The position numbers and the translations under genes are program-made. 30,859 nt of DNA, taken from NCBI GenBank assembly GCA_934501475.1, contig CAKSUL010000021.1, positions 1-30,859 of the forward strand, written 5' to 3'. Of this stretch, positions 24,111-30,859 are shown in pieces. The notes under the pieces were generated by a model. That model ran no database searches and was not told the origin of the DNA. It was given only the letters and a program-made list of their open reading frames with translations. Origin of the DNA: an uncultured Roseovarius sp. (GTDB lineage: Bacteria > Pseudomonadota > Alphaproteobacteria > Rhodobacterales > Rhodobacteraceae). Every line of letters starts with the position of its first letter. Position 1 is the stretch's first letter.

Positions 24111-24425
24111 TCAGAGTTCGCTCATCAACTGGGCTTTGGCCACGGCCAGCAATTCGTCCATCTTGGCGCGTATGGTGTCGGCATCGGCGCGGTCGCCCAG
24201 ATCACCCGCGACCTTGCGCACCACGTCCTCGTGGCCGGCTTCTTCGAAATCGGCCTTGACCACTTCGCGCGCATAGGCATCGGCATCCTCGCCCGTCTTG
24301 CCCAGCAGGTCGGCGGCCCACAGACCCAGCAGCTTGTTGCGGCGGGCTTCGGCCTTGAATTTCATTTCCTCGTCATGGGCAAACTTGTTTTCAAAGGCGT
24401 TCTTGCGTTCATCGAATGTGGTCAC
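24111..24425 (-). CDS. F1Fo-ATP synthase inhibitor zeta-type protein (DUF1476)
   Basis: 104-residue four-helix protein of the DUF1476 family. Its members include the zeta subunit that inhibits ATP hydrolysis by the F1 sector in Paracoccus denitrificans. The length equals that of the known subunit. The N-terminal FDERKNAFENKFAHDEEMKF is the presumed inhibitory helix, followed by ARRNKLLGLWAADLLG, the most conserved family segment. The start is GTG 24425-24423, supported by GAGGAGAG 7 bases upstream. It is divergent from purC with 161 bases between. Not all family members are proven inhibitors, so the activity is inferred from close resemblance. Confidence 0.88.
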   Translation of the reverse strand: MTTFDERKNAFENKFAHDEEMKFKAEARRNKLLGLWAADLLGKTGEDADAYAREVVKADFEEAGHEDVVRKVAGDLGDRADADTIRAKMDELLAVAKAQLMSEL

Positions 24426-24586
24426 GGGGGCGCTCTCCTCGGCGGGCGTTTCAGTTATGTATAGATATGCAACTCCCGCCCGTTAATCGCAAGACCCGTC
24501 GCGCCACCTTGCGGGTGGGCGGTGCATGACGTATGAGGACGCAACACCAATTGGGGGTGCGCCCCCCGCTGAGCGATGGAGAGATC
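24426..24586. promoter_or_regulatory. Divergent promoter region, zeta-inhibitor gene / purC
   Basis: For the minus gene: TTAACG (24486-24481), 17 bases, TATACA (24463-24458). For purC: TTGCGG (24509-24514), 17 bases, TATGAG (24532-24537). Both are moderate matches. No PurR-like box was recognised. Confidence 0.35.
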
Positions 24587-25348
24587 ATGGCACGGGGCAA
24601 GAAAATCTACGATGGCAAGGCGAAAACCCTTTATGAAGGGCCGGAGCCGGGGACCATCATCCAGTATTTCAAGGATGACGCGACCGCCTTCAACGCCCAG
24701 AAAAAGGACGTGATCGACGGCAAGGGGGTGCTCAACAACATCCTGTCGGAATATTTCATGACCGGGCTGAACCTGATCGGCGTTCCCACCCATTTCCTGA
24801 AACGTCTGAACATGCGCGAGCAACTGGTGCGCGCCTGTGAGATCATCCCGCTCGAGGTGATCGTGCGCAACTATGCCGCAGGCACCATGGCAAAACGTCT
24901 GGGCATGGAAGAGGGCACGCAACTGCCGCGCCCGATCGTGGAATACTGCCTCAAGGACGATTCCCTTGGCGACCCGCTGGTCACCGAAGAGCATATCGCC
25001 GCCTTTGGCTGGGCCAGCCAGCAGGACATGGATGACATCCTCAGCCTTGCGCTGCGGGTCAATGATTTCATGGCGGGCGTGATGTATGGCGTCGGGATCA
25101 AGCTGATCGATTTCAAGATCGAGATCGGCCGCGTCTATGAAGGCGATTACCAGCGCCTGATCGTCGCGGATGAGATCAGCCCCGACAGCTGCCGCCTCTG
25201 GGATATCGAGACCGGGCAGAAGCTGGACAAGGACGTGTTCCGCCGCGACCTGGGCAGTCTGACGGACGCCTATACCGAGGTGGCCAGACGGCTGGGTGTT
25301 CTGCCCAAGGGGGCCACGCCGATGGCACGCCCGACCTTGATCAACTGA
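24587..25348 (+). CDS. purC: Phosphoribosylaminoimidazole-succinocarboxamide synthase
   Basis: SAICAR synthetase: joins CAIR and aspartate with ATP in purine biosynthesis. At 253 residues it is the standard bacterial single-domain form. The start [10 protein letters not shown] is the nucleotide-binding loop. [18 protein letters not shown] and [11 protein letters not shown] are the substrate and metal-binding signatures. ATG 24587 is preferred over ATG 24533 because GGAGAG precedes it and the extra 18 residues are not family sequence. It is the first gene of purC-purS-purQ; two hairpins separate it from purS. Confidence 0.96.
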   Translation: MARGKKIYDGKAKTLYEGPEPGTIIQYFKDDATAFNAQKKDVIDGKGVLNNILSEYFMTGLNLIGVPTHFLKRLNMREQLVRACEIIPLEVIVRNYAAGTMAKRLGMEEGTQLPRPIVEYCLKDDSLGDPLVTEEHIAAFGWASQQDMDDILSLALRVNDFMAGVMYGVGIKLIDFKIEIGRVYEGDYQRLIVADEISPDSCRLWDIETGQKLDKDVFRRDLGSLTDAYTEVARRLGVLPKGATPMARPTLIN

Positions 25349-25358
25349 GGCAGTTCGC

Positions 25359-25413
25359 GATATTGCCCGATCACGGCACGATATCTGAATTCCATATGGC
25401 CCCGAGGGGGGCC
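25359..25413 (+). other. Two intercistronic hairpins between purC and purS
   Basis: First: GATATTGCC (25359-25367) pairs with GGCA + ATATC (25375-25385, two-base bulge). Second: GGCCCC (25398-25403) pairs with GGGGCC (25408-25413) around GAGG. No T-runs, so they look like mRNA processing or stability elements and not terminators. The second ends 29 bases before the purS start. Confidence 0.55.
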
Positions 25414-25442
25414 GCAAACGACCTGAGACAAGGGATAAGCAT

Positions 25443-25682
25443 ATGAAAGCGCGTGTGCATGTCATGCTGAAAAACGGTGTTCTGGACCCGCAGGGCGAGG
25501 CCGTGCGCCATGCCCTTGGCAGTCTGGGCTTCGAGGGCGTCAAGGCCGTGCGCCAGGGCAAGGTGATCGAACTGGATCTGGCCGAGACCGACGCCGACGC
25601 CGCCCGCACGGCCGTGAACACCATGTGCGAAAAGCTGCTCGCCAATACGGTGATCGAAAGCTATTCGGTGGAGATCGTCTGA
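25443..25682 (+). CDS. purS: Phosphoribosylformylglycinamidine synthase subunit PurS
   Basis: 79-residue bridging subunit of the three-part FGAM synthetase (PurS-PurQ-PurL), needed to pass ammonia from PurQ to PurL. The sequence shows the family pattern: [21 protein letters not shown], then [13 protein letters not shown] and a helix with [24 protein letters not shown] precedes ATG. The stop shares a base with the purQ start (TGATG at 25680-25684). PurL itself is not in the window. Confidence 0.95.
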   Translation: MKARVHVMLKNGVLDPQGEAVRHALGSLGFEGVKAVRQGKVIELDLAETDADAARTAVNTMCEKLLANTVIESYSVEIV

Positions 25683-26350
25683 TGCACGCGGCGGTCATCG
25701 TTTTTCCGGGCTCGAACTGCAATCGTGACCTCGCGGTCGCGTTCGAGCGGGCCGGGGCGAAGGTTTCGATGGTCTGGCACAAGGACACGGATCTGCCCGC
25801 AGGGGTGGATCTGATCGGGGTGCCGGGCGGATATTCCTTTGGGGATTACCTGCGCTGTGGCGCGATCGCGGCCAATTCCCCGATCAGCCGCTCGATCATC
25901 GCCCATGCCGGGCGCGGCGGGTATGTCCTCGGGATCTGCAACGGGTTTCAGGTGCTGACCGAAACCGGCGTTCTGCCGGGGGTTCTGCTGCGCAATGCGG
26001 GGCTGAAATACATCTGCAAGCCGGCGGATCTGACGGTCGTGACCAGCGATTCGGCGTTCACGTCGAATTATGAGGCCGGCAGCCGGGTGCGGATGGCGAT
26101 CGCCCATCACGACGGCAATTATTTCGCGGATGCCGACACGCTTGCGCGGTTGCGCGATGAGGACCGGATCGCGTTTCGCTATTGCGACAATCCCAACGGG
26201 TCGCTGGATGATATCGCCGGAATCCTGTCGCAGAACCGGCGGGTTCTGGGCATGATGCCCCATCCCGAGCGCATGGCCGAGCCCTCGCATGGCGGCACCG
26301 ACGGGGCGGCGATGTTTACCGGGCTGGTCGATCAGATTGTCCACGCCTGA
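25682..26350 (+). CDS. purQ: Phosphoribosylformylglycinamidine synthase subunit PurQ (glutaminase)
   Basis: 222-residue class I glutamine amidotransferase that supplies ammonia to PurL. It begins [12 protein letters not shown], the PurQ signature. The triad is complete: Cys86 in [11 protein letters not shown], and His194/Glu196 in MMPHPERM. The start overlaps the purS stop by one base. The downstream gap to dctB (63 bases) contains a strong promoter, so purQ probably ends this operon, though no hairpin terminator is visible. Confidence 0.96.
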   Translation: MHAAVIVFPGSNCNRDLAVAFERAGAKVSMVWHKDTDLPAGVDLIGVPGGYSFGDYLRCGAIAANSPISRSIIAHAGRGGYVLGICNGFQVLTETGVLPGVLLRNAGLKYICKPADLTVVTSDSAFTSNYEAGSRVRMAIAHHDGNYFADADTLARLRDEDRIAFRYCDNPNGSLDDIAGILSQNRRVLGMMPHPERMAEPSHGGTDGAAMFTGLVDQIVHA

Positions 26351-26378
26351 TCCGGCGTCCCAACCTGCGACTGCACGC

Positions 26379-26407
26379 TTGAGACACTGCGCGCGCGCGC
26401 GTATCCT
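26379..26407 (+). promoter_or_regulatory. Sigma-70-type promoter of dctBD, implying a leaderless mRNA
   Basis: TTGAGA (26379-26384, 5/6 match), 17-base spacer, TATCCT (26402-26407, 4/6). The expected start point, 6-7 bases on, falls on or next to the dctB ATG (26414). No Shine-Dalgarno sequence precedes that ATG. The spacer contains a 12-base alternating CG run (26390-26401). Confidence 0.55.
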
Positions 26408-26413
26408 GATTGC

Positions 26414-28174
26414 ATGAGCGTTCAGACCACATCGGTTCCGAGCAAGCGCACCCGCACCACCGGGCTGCGCGTGCGCATCGCGCTGATCGCGATGACGGCC
26501 ATGGCGATCGCGATCGTGTTCGTCACCAACCGCCTGCTGACCGACCGCTTTACCGAAACCACCCGCAACCGGGCCGAACTGCGCCTTGTGCTCTATTCCG
26601 GCAACCTGCTGAGCGAATTGCGCCAGAACGCCATCGTGCCGCAGCTATTGGCGCGCGATCCGTCGCTGATCGCGGCGCTGAATTCGGGGGATTACGCGCA
26701 GTCCACATTGCGGCTGATTTCGTTCCACAAGGAGATCGGCGCGGCGTCGCTGACCCTGCTGGACAAGGACGGGCGCACCGTGGCCTCGACCGACCGCAAC
26801 TCATTGGGCCAGACCCACCGCCAGGCCGCTTACTACGTCGATGCGCTACGATCAAAAGATACGGTTTTCAAGGTGTTGCAGAACGAAGCTGGCGGATATG
26901 ACTTTTACTATGCGCGCCGCATCGAAAGCCAGAACAACCTGGTCGGCGTCATCCTCGTGGCGGTCGATCTGCGCAAATACGAGCGCGCCTGGGCCGGCAT
27001 TTCCGACGCGGTCTTCGTCACCGACAGCGAGGGCACGATCATCCTGTCCACCGAGTCGCGCTGGCGCGGGCTGAGCGAAGAGGAGGCGCTGCAACAGGAA
27101 TCGGTCAGCAGCGCGATCGAGCGCGCCATCCAGGCGACCGCCGACTGGACCACGCTGCCGGCGGATGCCTATCTGCGCGGCGAGGCGGTGATGCGGGTCG
27201 GCGGGCGTATCGCGTTTCGCGGCTGGCGCATCGCCAGTTTCACGACCTACACCAGCATCCGCGAAAAAGTGAACGGATTTCTTGCGCTCGAGATCATGGG
27301 CTTTGCGATTCTGCTGGCGCTGGCGTTCTATTTCATGAACCGCAAGACGGCCGTGCGCATGGCATTGTTCCAGCGCGAATCGGCAGAGCTTCGCGCATTG
27401 AACGTGCGCCTGCAGCGGGAAATCGCCGAACGTGTCCGCGTGCAGGAGAACCTTGCCGTGGCCGAACAGACCCTTGCCCAAAGCTCGAAACTGGCGGCCC
27501 TGGGTGAGATGTCGGCAGCGGTCAGCCATGAGTTGAACCAGCCGCTGGCGGCAATGAAAACCTATCTGGCGGGCGCGCGCCTGCTGCTGACGCGCAACCG
27601 CCCCGACGAGGCGTTGTCGTCCTTTCAGAGGATCGACGACCTGATCGAGCGGATGGGCGCGATCACCAAGCAGCTCAAGTCCTATGCGCGCCGCAGCGGA
27701 GACAGCTTTGAGCCTGTAAACATGGGACATTCCCTAGCCTCGTCACTGGCGATGATGGAGCCGCAACTGCGTCAGCGCAAGGTGGTGATCAACCGCATCC
27801 TGCCCGATGAACCGGTGATGGTGATGGCGGATCGGTTGCGCATCGAACAGGTGATGATCAACCTTCTGCGCAATGCGATGGACGCAACACAGGGCGTGGC
27901 CGACCCCGAGATCGACATCGTGCTGGCGGCAGGTGAGACGGCGATGCTGACGGTGCGCGACAACGGCCACGGGATCGACGATATCGAGAACCTTTTCGAG
28001 CCGTTTTACACAACCAAGCAACCCGGCGACGGGGTGGGGCTGGGTCTTGCCATTTCTTCGGGGATCGTGAACGACCTAGGCGGGCGCCTGACGGCGCGAA
28101 ATGGTGCAGGCGGGGGGGCTGTATTTGAAGTGCAGCTACCTATCTTGCCTGTAGAGACTCGTGCAGCGGAGTAA
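26414..28174 (+). CDS. dctB: DctB-type sensor histidine kinase
   Basis: 586-residue membrane histidine kinase, the likely sensor for C4-dicarboxylates. TM1 is about residues 21-39 and TM2 about 288-308, with a ~250-residue periplasmic region between that fits a tandem PDC sensor (LTLLDKDGRTVAST and AVFVTDSEGTIILST look like two PAS-like repeats). A coiled-coil (residues 312-360) leads to the H-box SHELNQPLAAMKTY with phospho-accepting His372, then an N-box (INLLRNAMDA), G1 (DNGHGIDD), F (EPFYTTK) and G2 (GVGLGLAI). It is followed 6 bases later by the response regulator. DctB is assigned from architecture; no dicarboxylate transporter gene is in the window. Confidence 0.85.
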   Translation: MSVQTTSVPSKRTRTTGLRVRIALIAMTAMAIAIVFVTNRLLTDRFTETTRNRAELRLVLYSGNLLSELRQNAIVPQLLARDPSLIAALNSGDYAQSTLRLISFHKEIGAASLTLLDKDGRTVASTDRNSLGQTHRQAAYYVDALRSKDTVFKVLQNEAGGYDFYYARRIESQNNLVGVILVAVDLRKYERAWAGISDAVFVTDSEGTIILSTESRWRGLSEEEALQQESVSSAIERAIQATADWTTLPADAYLRGEAVMRVGGRIAFRGWRIASFTTYTSIREKVNGFLALEIMGFAILLALAFYFMNRKTAVRMALFQRESAELRALNVRLQREIAERVRVQENLAVAEQTLAQSSKLAALGEMSAAVSHELNQPLAAMKTYLAGARLLLTRNRPDEALSSFQRIDDLIERMGAITKQLKSYARRSGDSFEPVNMGHSLASSLAMMEPQLRQRKVVINRILPDEPVMVMADRLRIEQVMINLLRNAMDATQGVADPEIDIVLAAGETAMLTVRDNGHGIDDIENLFEPFYTTKQPGDGVGLGLAISSGIVNDLGGRLTARNGAGGGAVFEVQLPILPVETRAAE

Positions 28175-28180
28175 GCAGAC

Positions 28181-29515
28181 ATGGCCAATGCGATGAAGAT
28201 TGCGATTGTGGACGACGAAAAGGACATGCGTCAGTCGATCAGCCAATGGCTGGCGCTGTCGGGCTATGACACCGAAACATTTGCCTGCGCCGAAGACGCG
28301 CTGAAAAAGCTGGGGCCGGATTATCCGGGCATCGTGGTGACCGACATCCGGATGCCGGGCATGGACGGGATGCAGTTCCTGAAGAAACTGATGGGCGCGG
28401 ACAGCACGCTGCCGGTGATCATGATCACCGGCCATGGCGATGTGCCCATGGCGGTCGAGGCGATGCGCGTCGGGGCCTTTGATTTCCTTGAAAAACCGTT
28501 CAACCCGGATCGCATGACCCAGCTGGCCAAGAAGGCCACCAATGCGCGGCGCATGACGCTGGACAACCGCGCGCTGCGGCGTGAATTGTCCGATGGCGGG
28601 CAGTTGATGAAAAAGCTGATCGGCTCATCCCCGGTGATGGAGCGTCTGAAAGAGGACATCCTGGATCTGGGGCAGGCGGATGGCCATGTCCTGATCGACG
28701 GCGAAACCGGCACCGGCAAGACACTGGTCGCGCATGCGCTGCATGCGGTGGGCGCGCGCGCGGGCAAGAAATTCGTGCTGCTGTCCTGCGCGGGTCAGGA
28801 TGAGACCACGCTGATGAAGCGTCTGTTCGGCCCGATGAACCCCGAGGACACGCAATTGCCCGCCGTCGAAGAGGCGCGCGGCGGCACGCTGGTCCTTGAG
28901 GATATCGAGGCGCTGAGCGATGCCGGGCAGGCCCGTCTGCTGAGTTTCGTCAACGAAGAGGGCACGCCGCCCGAAACCAGGATCGTCGCCATCTCGAACC
29001 TTCAGGATGAGGGCAAGACCAGCGAGGATGTCCTGCGCTCGGACCTGTTTTACCGGCTGGCGGCGCTGCGCATCACCGTGCCGCCGCTGCGCCAGCGCGG
29101 TGAGGACATGCTGACGCTGTTCACCCGCTTTGCCGACCAGTTCGCCGATGATTACGGCTGTGACGCGCCGCAGGTCAGCGCGCAGGAGGCCGCGCAGCTG
29201 TTGCAGGCCCCCTGGCCCGGCAATGTGCGCCAGCTGATCAACGTGGCCGAGCGCGCGGTGCTGCAATCGCGCCGCGGCAGCGGCACCATCGTGTCCCTGC
29301 TGATGTCGGATCATCAGGACATGCAGCCGGTGATGACCACCGAGGGCAAGCCGCTCAAGGAATATGTCGAGGCCTTCGAGAGGATGCTGATCGACAACAC
29401 CATGCGCCGCCACAAGGGCAGCATCGCGGCGGTGATGGACGAATTGTGCCTGCCGCGCCGGACGCTGAACGAAAAGATGGCGAAATACGGGTTGCAACGG
29501 TCGGATTATCTGTGA
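28181..29515 (+). CDS. dctD: DctD-like response regulator lacking the GAFTGA motif
   Basis: 444-residue NtrC/DctD-architecture regulator. The receiver domain has phospho-acceptor Asp55 (VVTDIRMPG) and ends near residue 120. The AAA+ domain has Walker A GETGTGKT (174-181). The surface loop that should carry GAFTGA for sigma-54 contact is missing: the sequence goes from LFG (215-217) through PMNPEDTQLPAVEEA to GGTLVLED. Walker B reads L-E-D where relatives have L-D-E. The arginine region DLFYRLAALRITVPPLRQR is intact. A Fis-type helix-turn-helix lies at about 410-440. This regulator may therefore not work with sigma-54, as is known for Rhodobacter capsulatus NtrC. GGAG lies about 9 bases upstream of ATG. 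Confidence 0.88.
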   Translation: MANAMKIAIVDDEKDMRQSISQWLALSGYDTETFACAEDALKKLGPDYPGIVVTDIRMPGMDGMQFLKKLMGADSTLPVIMITGHGDVPMAVEAMRVGAFDFLEKPFNPDRMTQLAKKATNARRMTLDNRALRRELSDGGQLMKKLIGSSPVMERLKEDILDLGQADGHVLIDGETGTGKTLVAHALHAVGARAGKKFVLLSCAGQDETTLMKRLFGPMNPEDTQLPAVEEARGGTLVLEDIEALSDAGQARLLSFVNEEGTPPETRIVAISNLQDEGKTSEDVLRSDLFYRLAALRITVPPLRQRGEDMLTLFTRFADQFADDYGCDAPQVSAQEAAQLLQAPWPGNVRQLINVAERAVLQSRRGSGTIVSLLMSDHQDMQPVMTTEGKPLKEYVEAFERMLIDNTMRRHKGSIAAVMDELCLPRRTLNEKMAKYGLQRSDYL

Positions 29516-29925
29516 CGCGGCGCGCCGAATGGGCGGAGCGGTCATTTTGCCCATTGTCATTTTGGGCCCCAACCCCTTACTGTGAGGAACGGGTCTCACG
29601 CGATTTGTCGTCCTGACCCGAGAGTTTCGCTGGCCCAGACATCGCCAGGATAAGTATCCGGCGCATCTGGACAGACCGATTGGACCCTGGAAACGGGGTC
29701 ATACGCACACCTGAGCCCTGGAATCCGGGATGTTCAGGTCCTGAATGGGTGCCCTGACGGGTGCCGGAGAAGAACCGCGATGAAGCGCGCGAGAGTGAAC
29801 ATAAATCAGCGCAGGGCCCTTTCGGGCACCTGCCTGTTCTCGTGTGCAGTCGCCTTTATCAGACGTCCCCCGCAGATGCCCGCCCCACCGGGGCGCGTGA
29901 TAGTGCCGGGATGCACACGGAAATC
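29516..29925. other. 410-bp non-coding region with the rne leader
   Basis: No convincing gene. A candidate promoter is TTGTCA (29554-29559), 18 bases, TACTGT (29578-29583). It would give a ~335-base rne leader containing several hairpins: GTGAG/CTCAC at 29582-29599, CAGG-GCCC / GGGC-(A)-CCTG at 29812-29832 (loop TTTC), and CGCCCC/GGGGCG at 29881-29895. Long structured rne leaders mediate autoregulation by RNase E in other bacteria; here that is inference. A 92-codon frame from ATG 29780 crosses into rne out of frame and is not favoured. Confidence 0.5.
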
Positions 29926-30859
29926 ATGGCTAAAAAAATGCTTATCGATGCCACCCACGCGGAGGAAACCCGCGTCGTGGTGGTGGATGGAAACAAGGTT
30001 GAGGAATTTGATTTTGAATCCGAAAACCGACGCCAGCTTGCTGGCAATATCTACCTAGCAAAGGTAACGCGCGTCGAGCCGTCCTTGCAGGCGGCGTTCG
30101 TGGATTATGGCGGAAACCGTCACGGATTCCTCGCCTTTTCGGAAATTCACCCCGATTACTATCAGATTCCCGTCGCTGACCGCGAGGCGCTGATGGAAGA
30201 AGAGCGCGCCTATGCCGAAGCGACGAAGGCGCGCGAGGAGGAAGACTCCAAGTCAAAGTCCAAACGCCGCTCACGCGGGGGGCGCAGCCGCTCGAAGGCG
30301 GAAAAGACCACCAGCGATGACGCGGTGGAAACATCCGATGATGTGACATCCGAAATCTCGGGGATGGAAACGATCGACTTCGACGCGAATAGCGAAGAGG
30401 GCAGTTCGCCGATGGAGCGGGTTGCGGAAACCCCCGTGGAAGAGCCCGAGAACGGCGATTCCGACGCGCGCCACGTAAAAGATGACGATGATCACGACGA
30501 CGATGATAACGGCGATGACGATCACGACGACAATGATCATGACGATGATGATCACGACGATGACGATGACGACGATGATGATGACGACAATGGCGATGAC
30601 GATCAGGGTTCTGACGCCACCGACAAGGATGATTCGATCGAGACCGTCGCCGACGAAGACGCCCCCGATGACATCCGCCCGCCGCGCAAACCCCGTCCGC
30701 GCCGCTACAAGATCCAGGAAGTCGTCAAGGTCCGTCAGATCCTGCTGGTGCAGGTCGTCAAGGAAGAGCGCGGCAACAAGGGCGCGGCGCTGACCACCTA
30801 TCTCAGCCTTGCGGGCCGCTATTGCGTGCTCATGCCCAACACCGCGCGCGGTGGTGGCA
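29926..30859 (+). CDS. rne: Ribonuclease E, N-terminal part, cut by the window edge
   Basis: RNase E/G family endoribonuclease, core of the degradosome. ATG 29926 gives MAKKMLIDATHAEETRVVVVDG, the standard start. RQLAGNIYLAKVTRVEPSLQAAFVDYGGNRHGFL is the first half of the S1 domain; it resumes at about residue 260 as QILLVQVVKEERGNKGAALTTYLSLAGRYCVLMPNT. Between them (about residues 85-250) lies a long acidic insert including an Asp/His-rich run at about 186-226 with very few other residues. Inserts at this place are usual in alphaproteobacterial RNase E, but this one is strikingly acidic. 311 codons are seen without a stop; the catalytic DNase-I-like domain and scaffold lie beyond the window. 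Confidence 0.95.
   Translation, partial: MAKKMLIDATHAEETRVVVVDGNKVEEFDFESENRRQLAGNIYLAKVTRVEPSLQAAFVDYGGNRHGFLAFSEIHPDYYQIPVADREALMEEERAYAEATKAREEEDSKSKSKRRSRGGRSRSKAEKTTSDDAVETSDDVTSEISGMETIDFDANSEEGSSPMERVAETPVEEPENGDSDARHVKDDDDHDDDDNGDDDHDDNDHDDDDHDDDDDDDDDDDNGDDDQGSDATDKDDSIETVADEDAPDDIRPPRKPRPRRYKIQEVVKVRQILLVQVVKEERGNKGAALTTYLSLAGRYCVLMPNTARGGG
30481..30603 (+). repeat. GAY-rich (Asp/His codon) low-complexity tract inside rne
   Basis: About 123 bases made almost entirely of GAT/GAC with interspersed CAC/CAT, AAT/AAC and GGC codons, encoding an Asp-rich, His-containing segment. Both Asp codons are mixed, so it is not a simple uninterrupted trinucleotide repeat, but it is prone to slippage-type length change. 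Confidence 0.85.

Noticed and set aside
29780..30058. 92-codon ORF overlapping the rne leader and start, with GGAGAAG upstream
   Set aside because: Runs out of frame into rne, has no recognisable composition, and overlaps hairpins better explained as leader RNA. A short upstream ORF effect is not excluded.
30271..30555. Ile/Val-rich ORF on the minus strand opposite the rne acidic tract, resembling a membrane helix
   Set aside because: The hydrophobic run is simply the reverse complement of GAY codons (ATC/GTC) and has no independent start signals.

Overview
The window is GC-rich, densely packed chromosomal DNA from an alphaproteobacterium, most likely a Rhodobacteraceae (roseobacter/Rhodobacter group) member. 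The evidence is the gene repertoire: aroK-aroB beside xerD, the F1-ATPase zeta-type (DUF1476) inhibitor beside purC-purS-purQ, a DksA with a single cysteine, a Fur/Mur-type regulator, an RNase E with a very acidic insert, and a homocysteine methyltransferase / corrinoid protein / DUF1638 set. I see no insertion sequence, prophage, CRISPR array, tRNA or rRNA. This assignment is inferred from protein families, not from a database search.

Layout. 1-2583 (minus): a small membrane protein, an exported helical-repeat-like protein and XerD (running off the left edge), all overlapping. 2695-4367 (plus): aroK-aroB of the shikimate pathway. 4392-5645 (minus): tyrS, divergent from anmK and an Asp/Glu racemase-superfamily gene (5709-7584, plus). 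7627-11478 (minus): MoxR ATPase, DUF2927 lipoprotein, 55-residue membrane protein and VWA protein, probably one functional module. 11671-12149 (plus): dksA with a clear terminator. 12166-13365 (plus): a flavin monooxygenase whose end overlaps a convergent Fur/Mur regulator (13346-13765). 14277-15617 (plus): a DEAD-box helicase, separated by a symmetrical hairpin from a convergent CPA1 Na+/H+ antiporter. 17032-19906 (minus): selO, a GNAT acetyltransferase and mazG. 19969-21141 (plus): a 43-codon ORF built from a tandem repeat, then agmatinase. 21212-24425 (minus): DUF1638, corrinoid protein and homocysteine methyltransferase, then the ATPase zeta-type inhibitor. 24587-26350 (plus): purC, purS, purQ. 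26414-29515 (plus): DctB/DctD-type two-component system. 29926-30859 (plus): start of rne, after a roughly 410-base leader region.

Functional connections. aroK/aroB, purC/S/Q, tyrS and the methyltransferase group are biosynthetic housekeeping. The methyltransferase group looks like a B12-dependent methionine synthase whose homocysteine and cobalamin modules are separate proteins. DksA, Fur/Mur, the DctBD pair, the DEAD-box helicase and RNase E are global or signal-responsive regulators of transcription and RNA turnover. The MoxR/VWA module, SelO and MazG suggest protein maturation and stress or nucleotide quality control.

The most interesting non-standard signals are: a 22-base element occurring three times, always just 3' of a stop codon and in the same orientation as that gene; the repeat-built small ORF upstream of agmatinase; a DctD-like regulator that lacks GAFTGA and has an altered Walker B; a predicted leaderless dctB; and the DUF1638-linked split methionine synthase.
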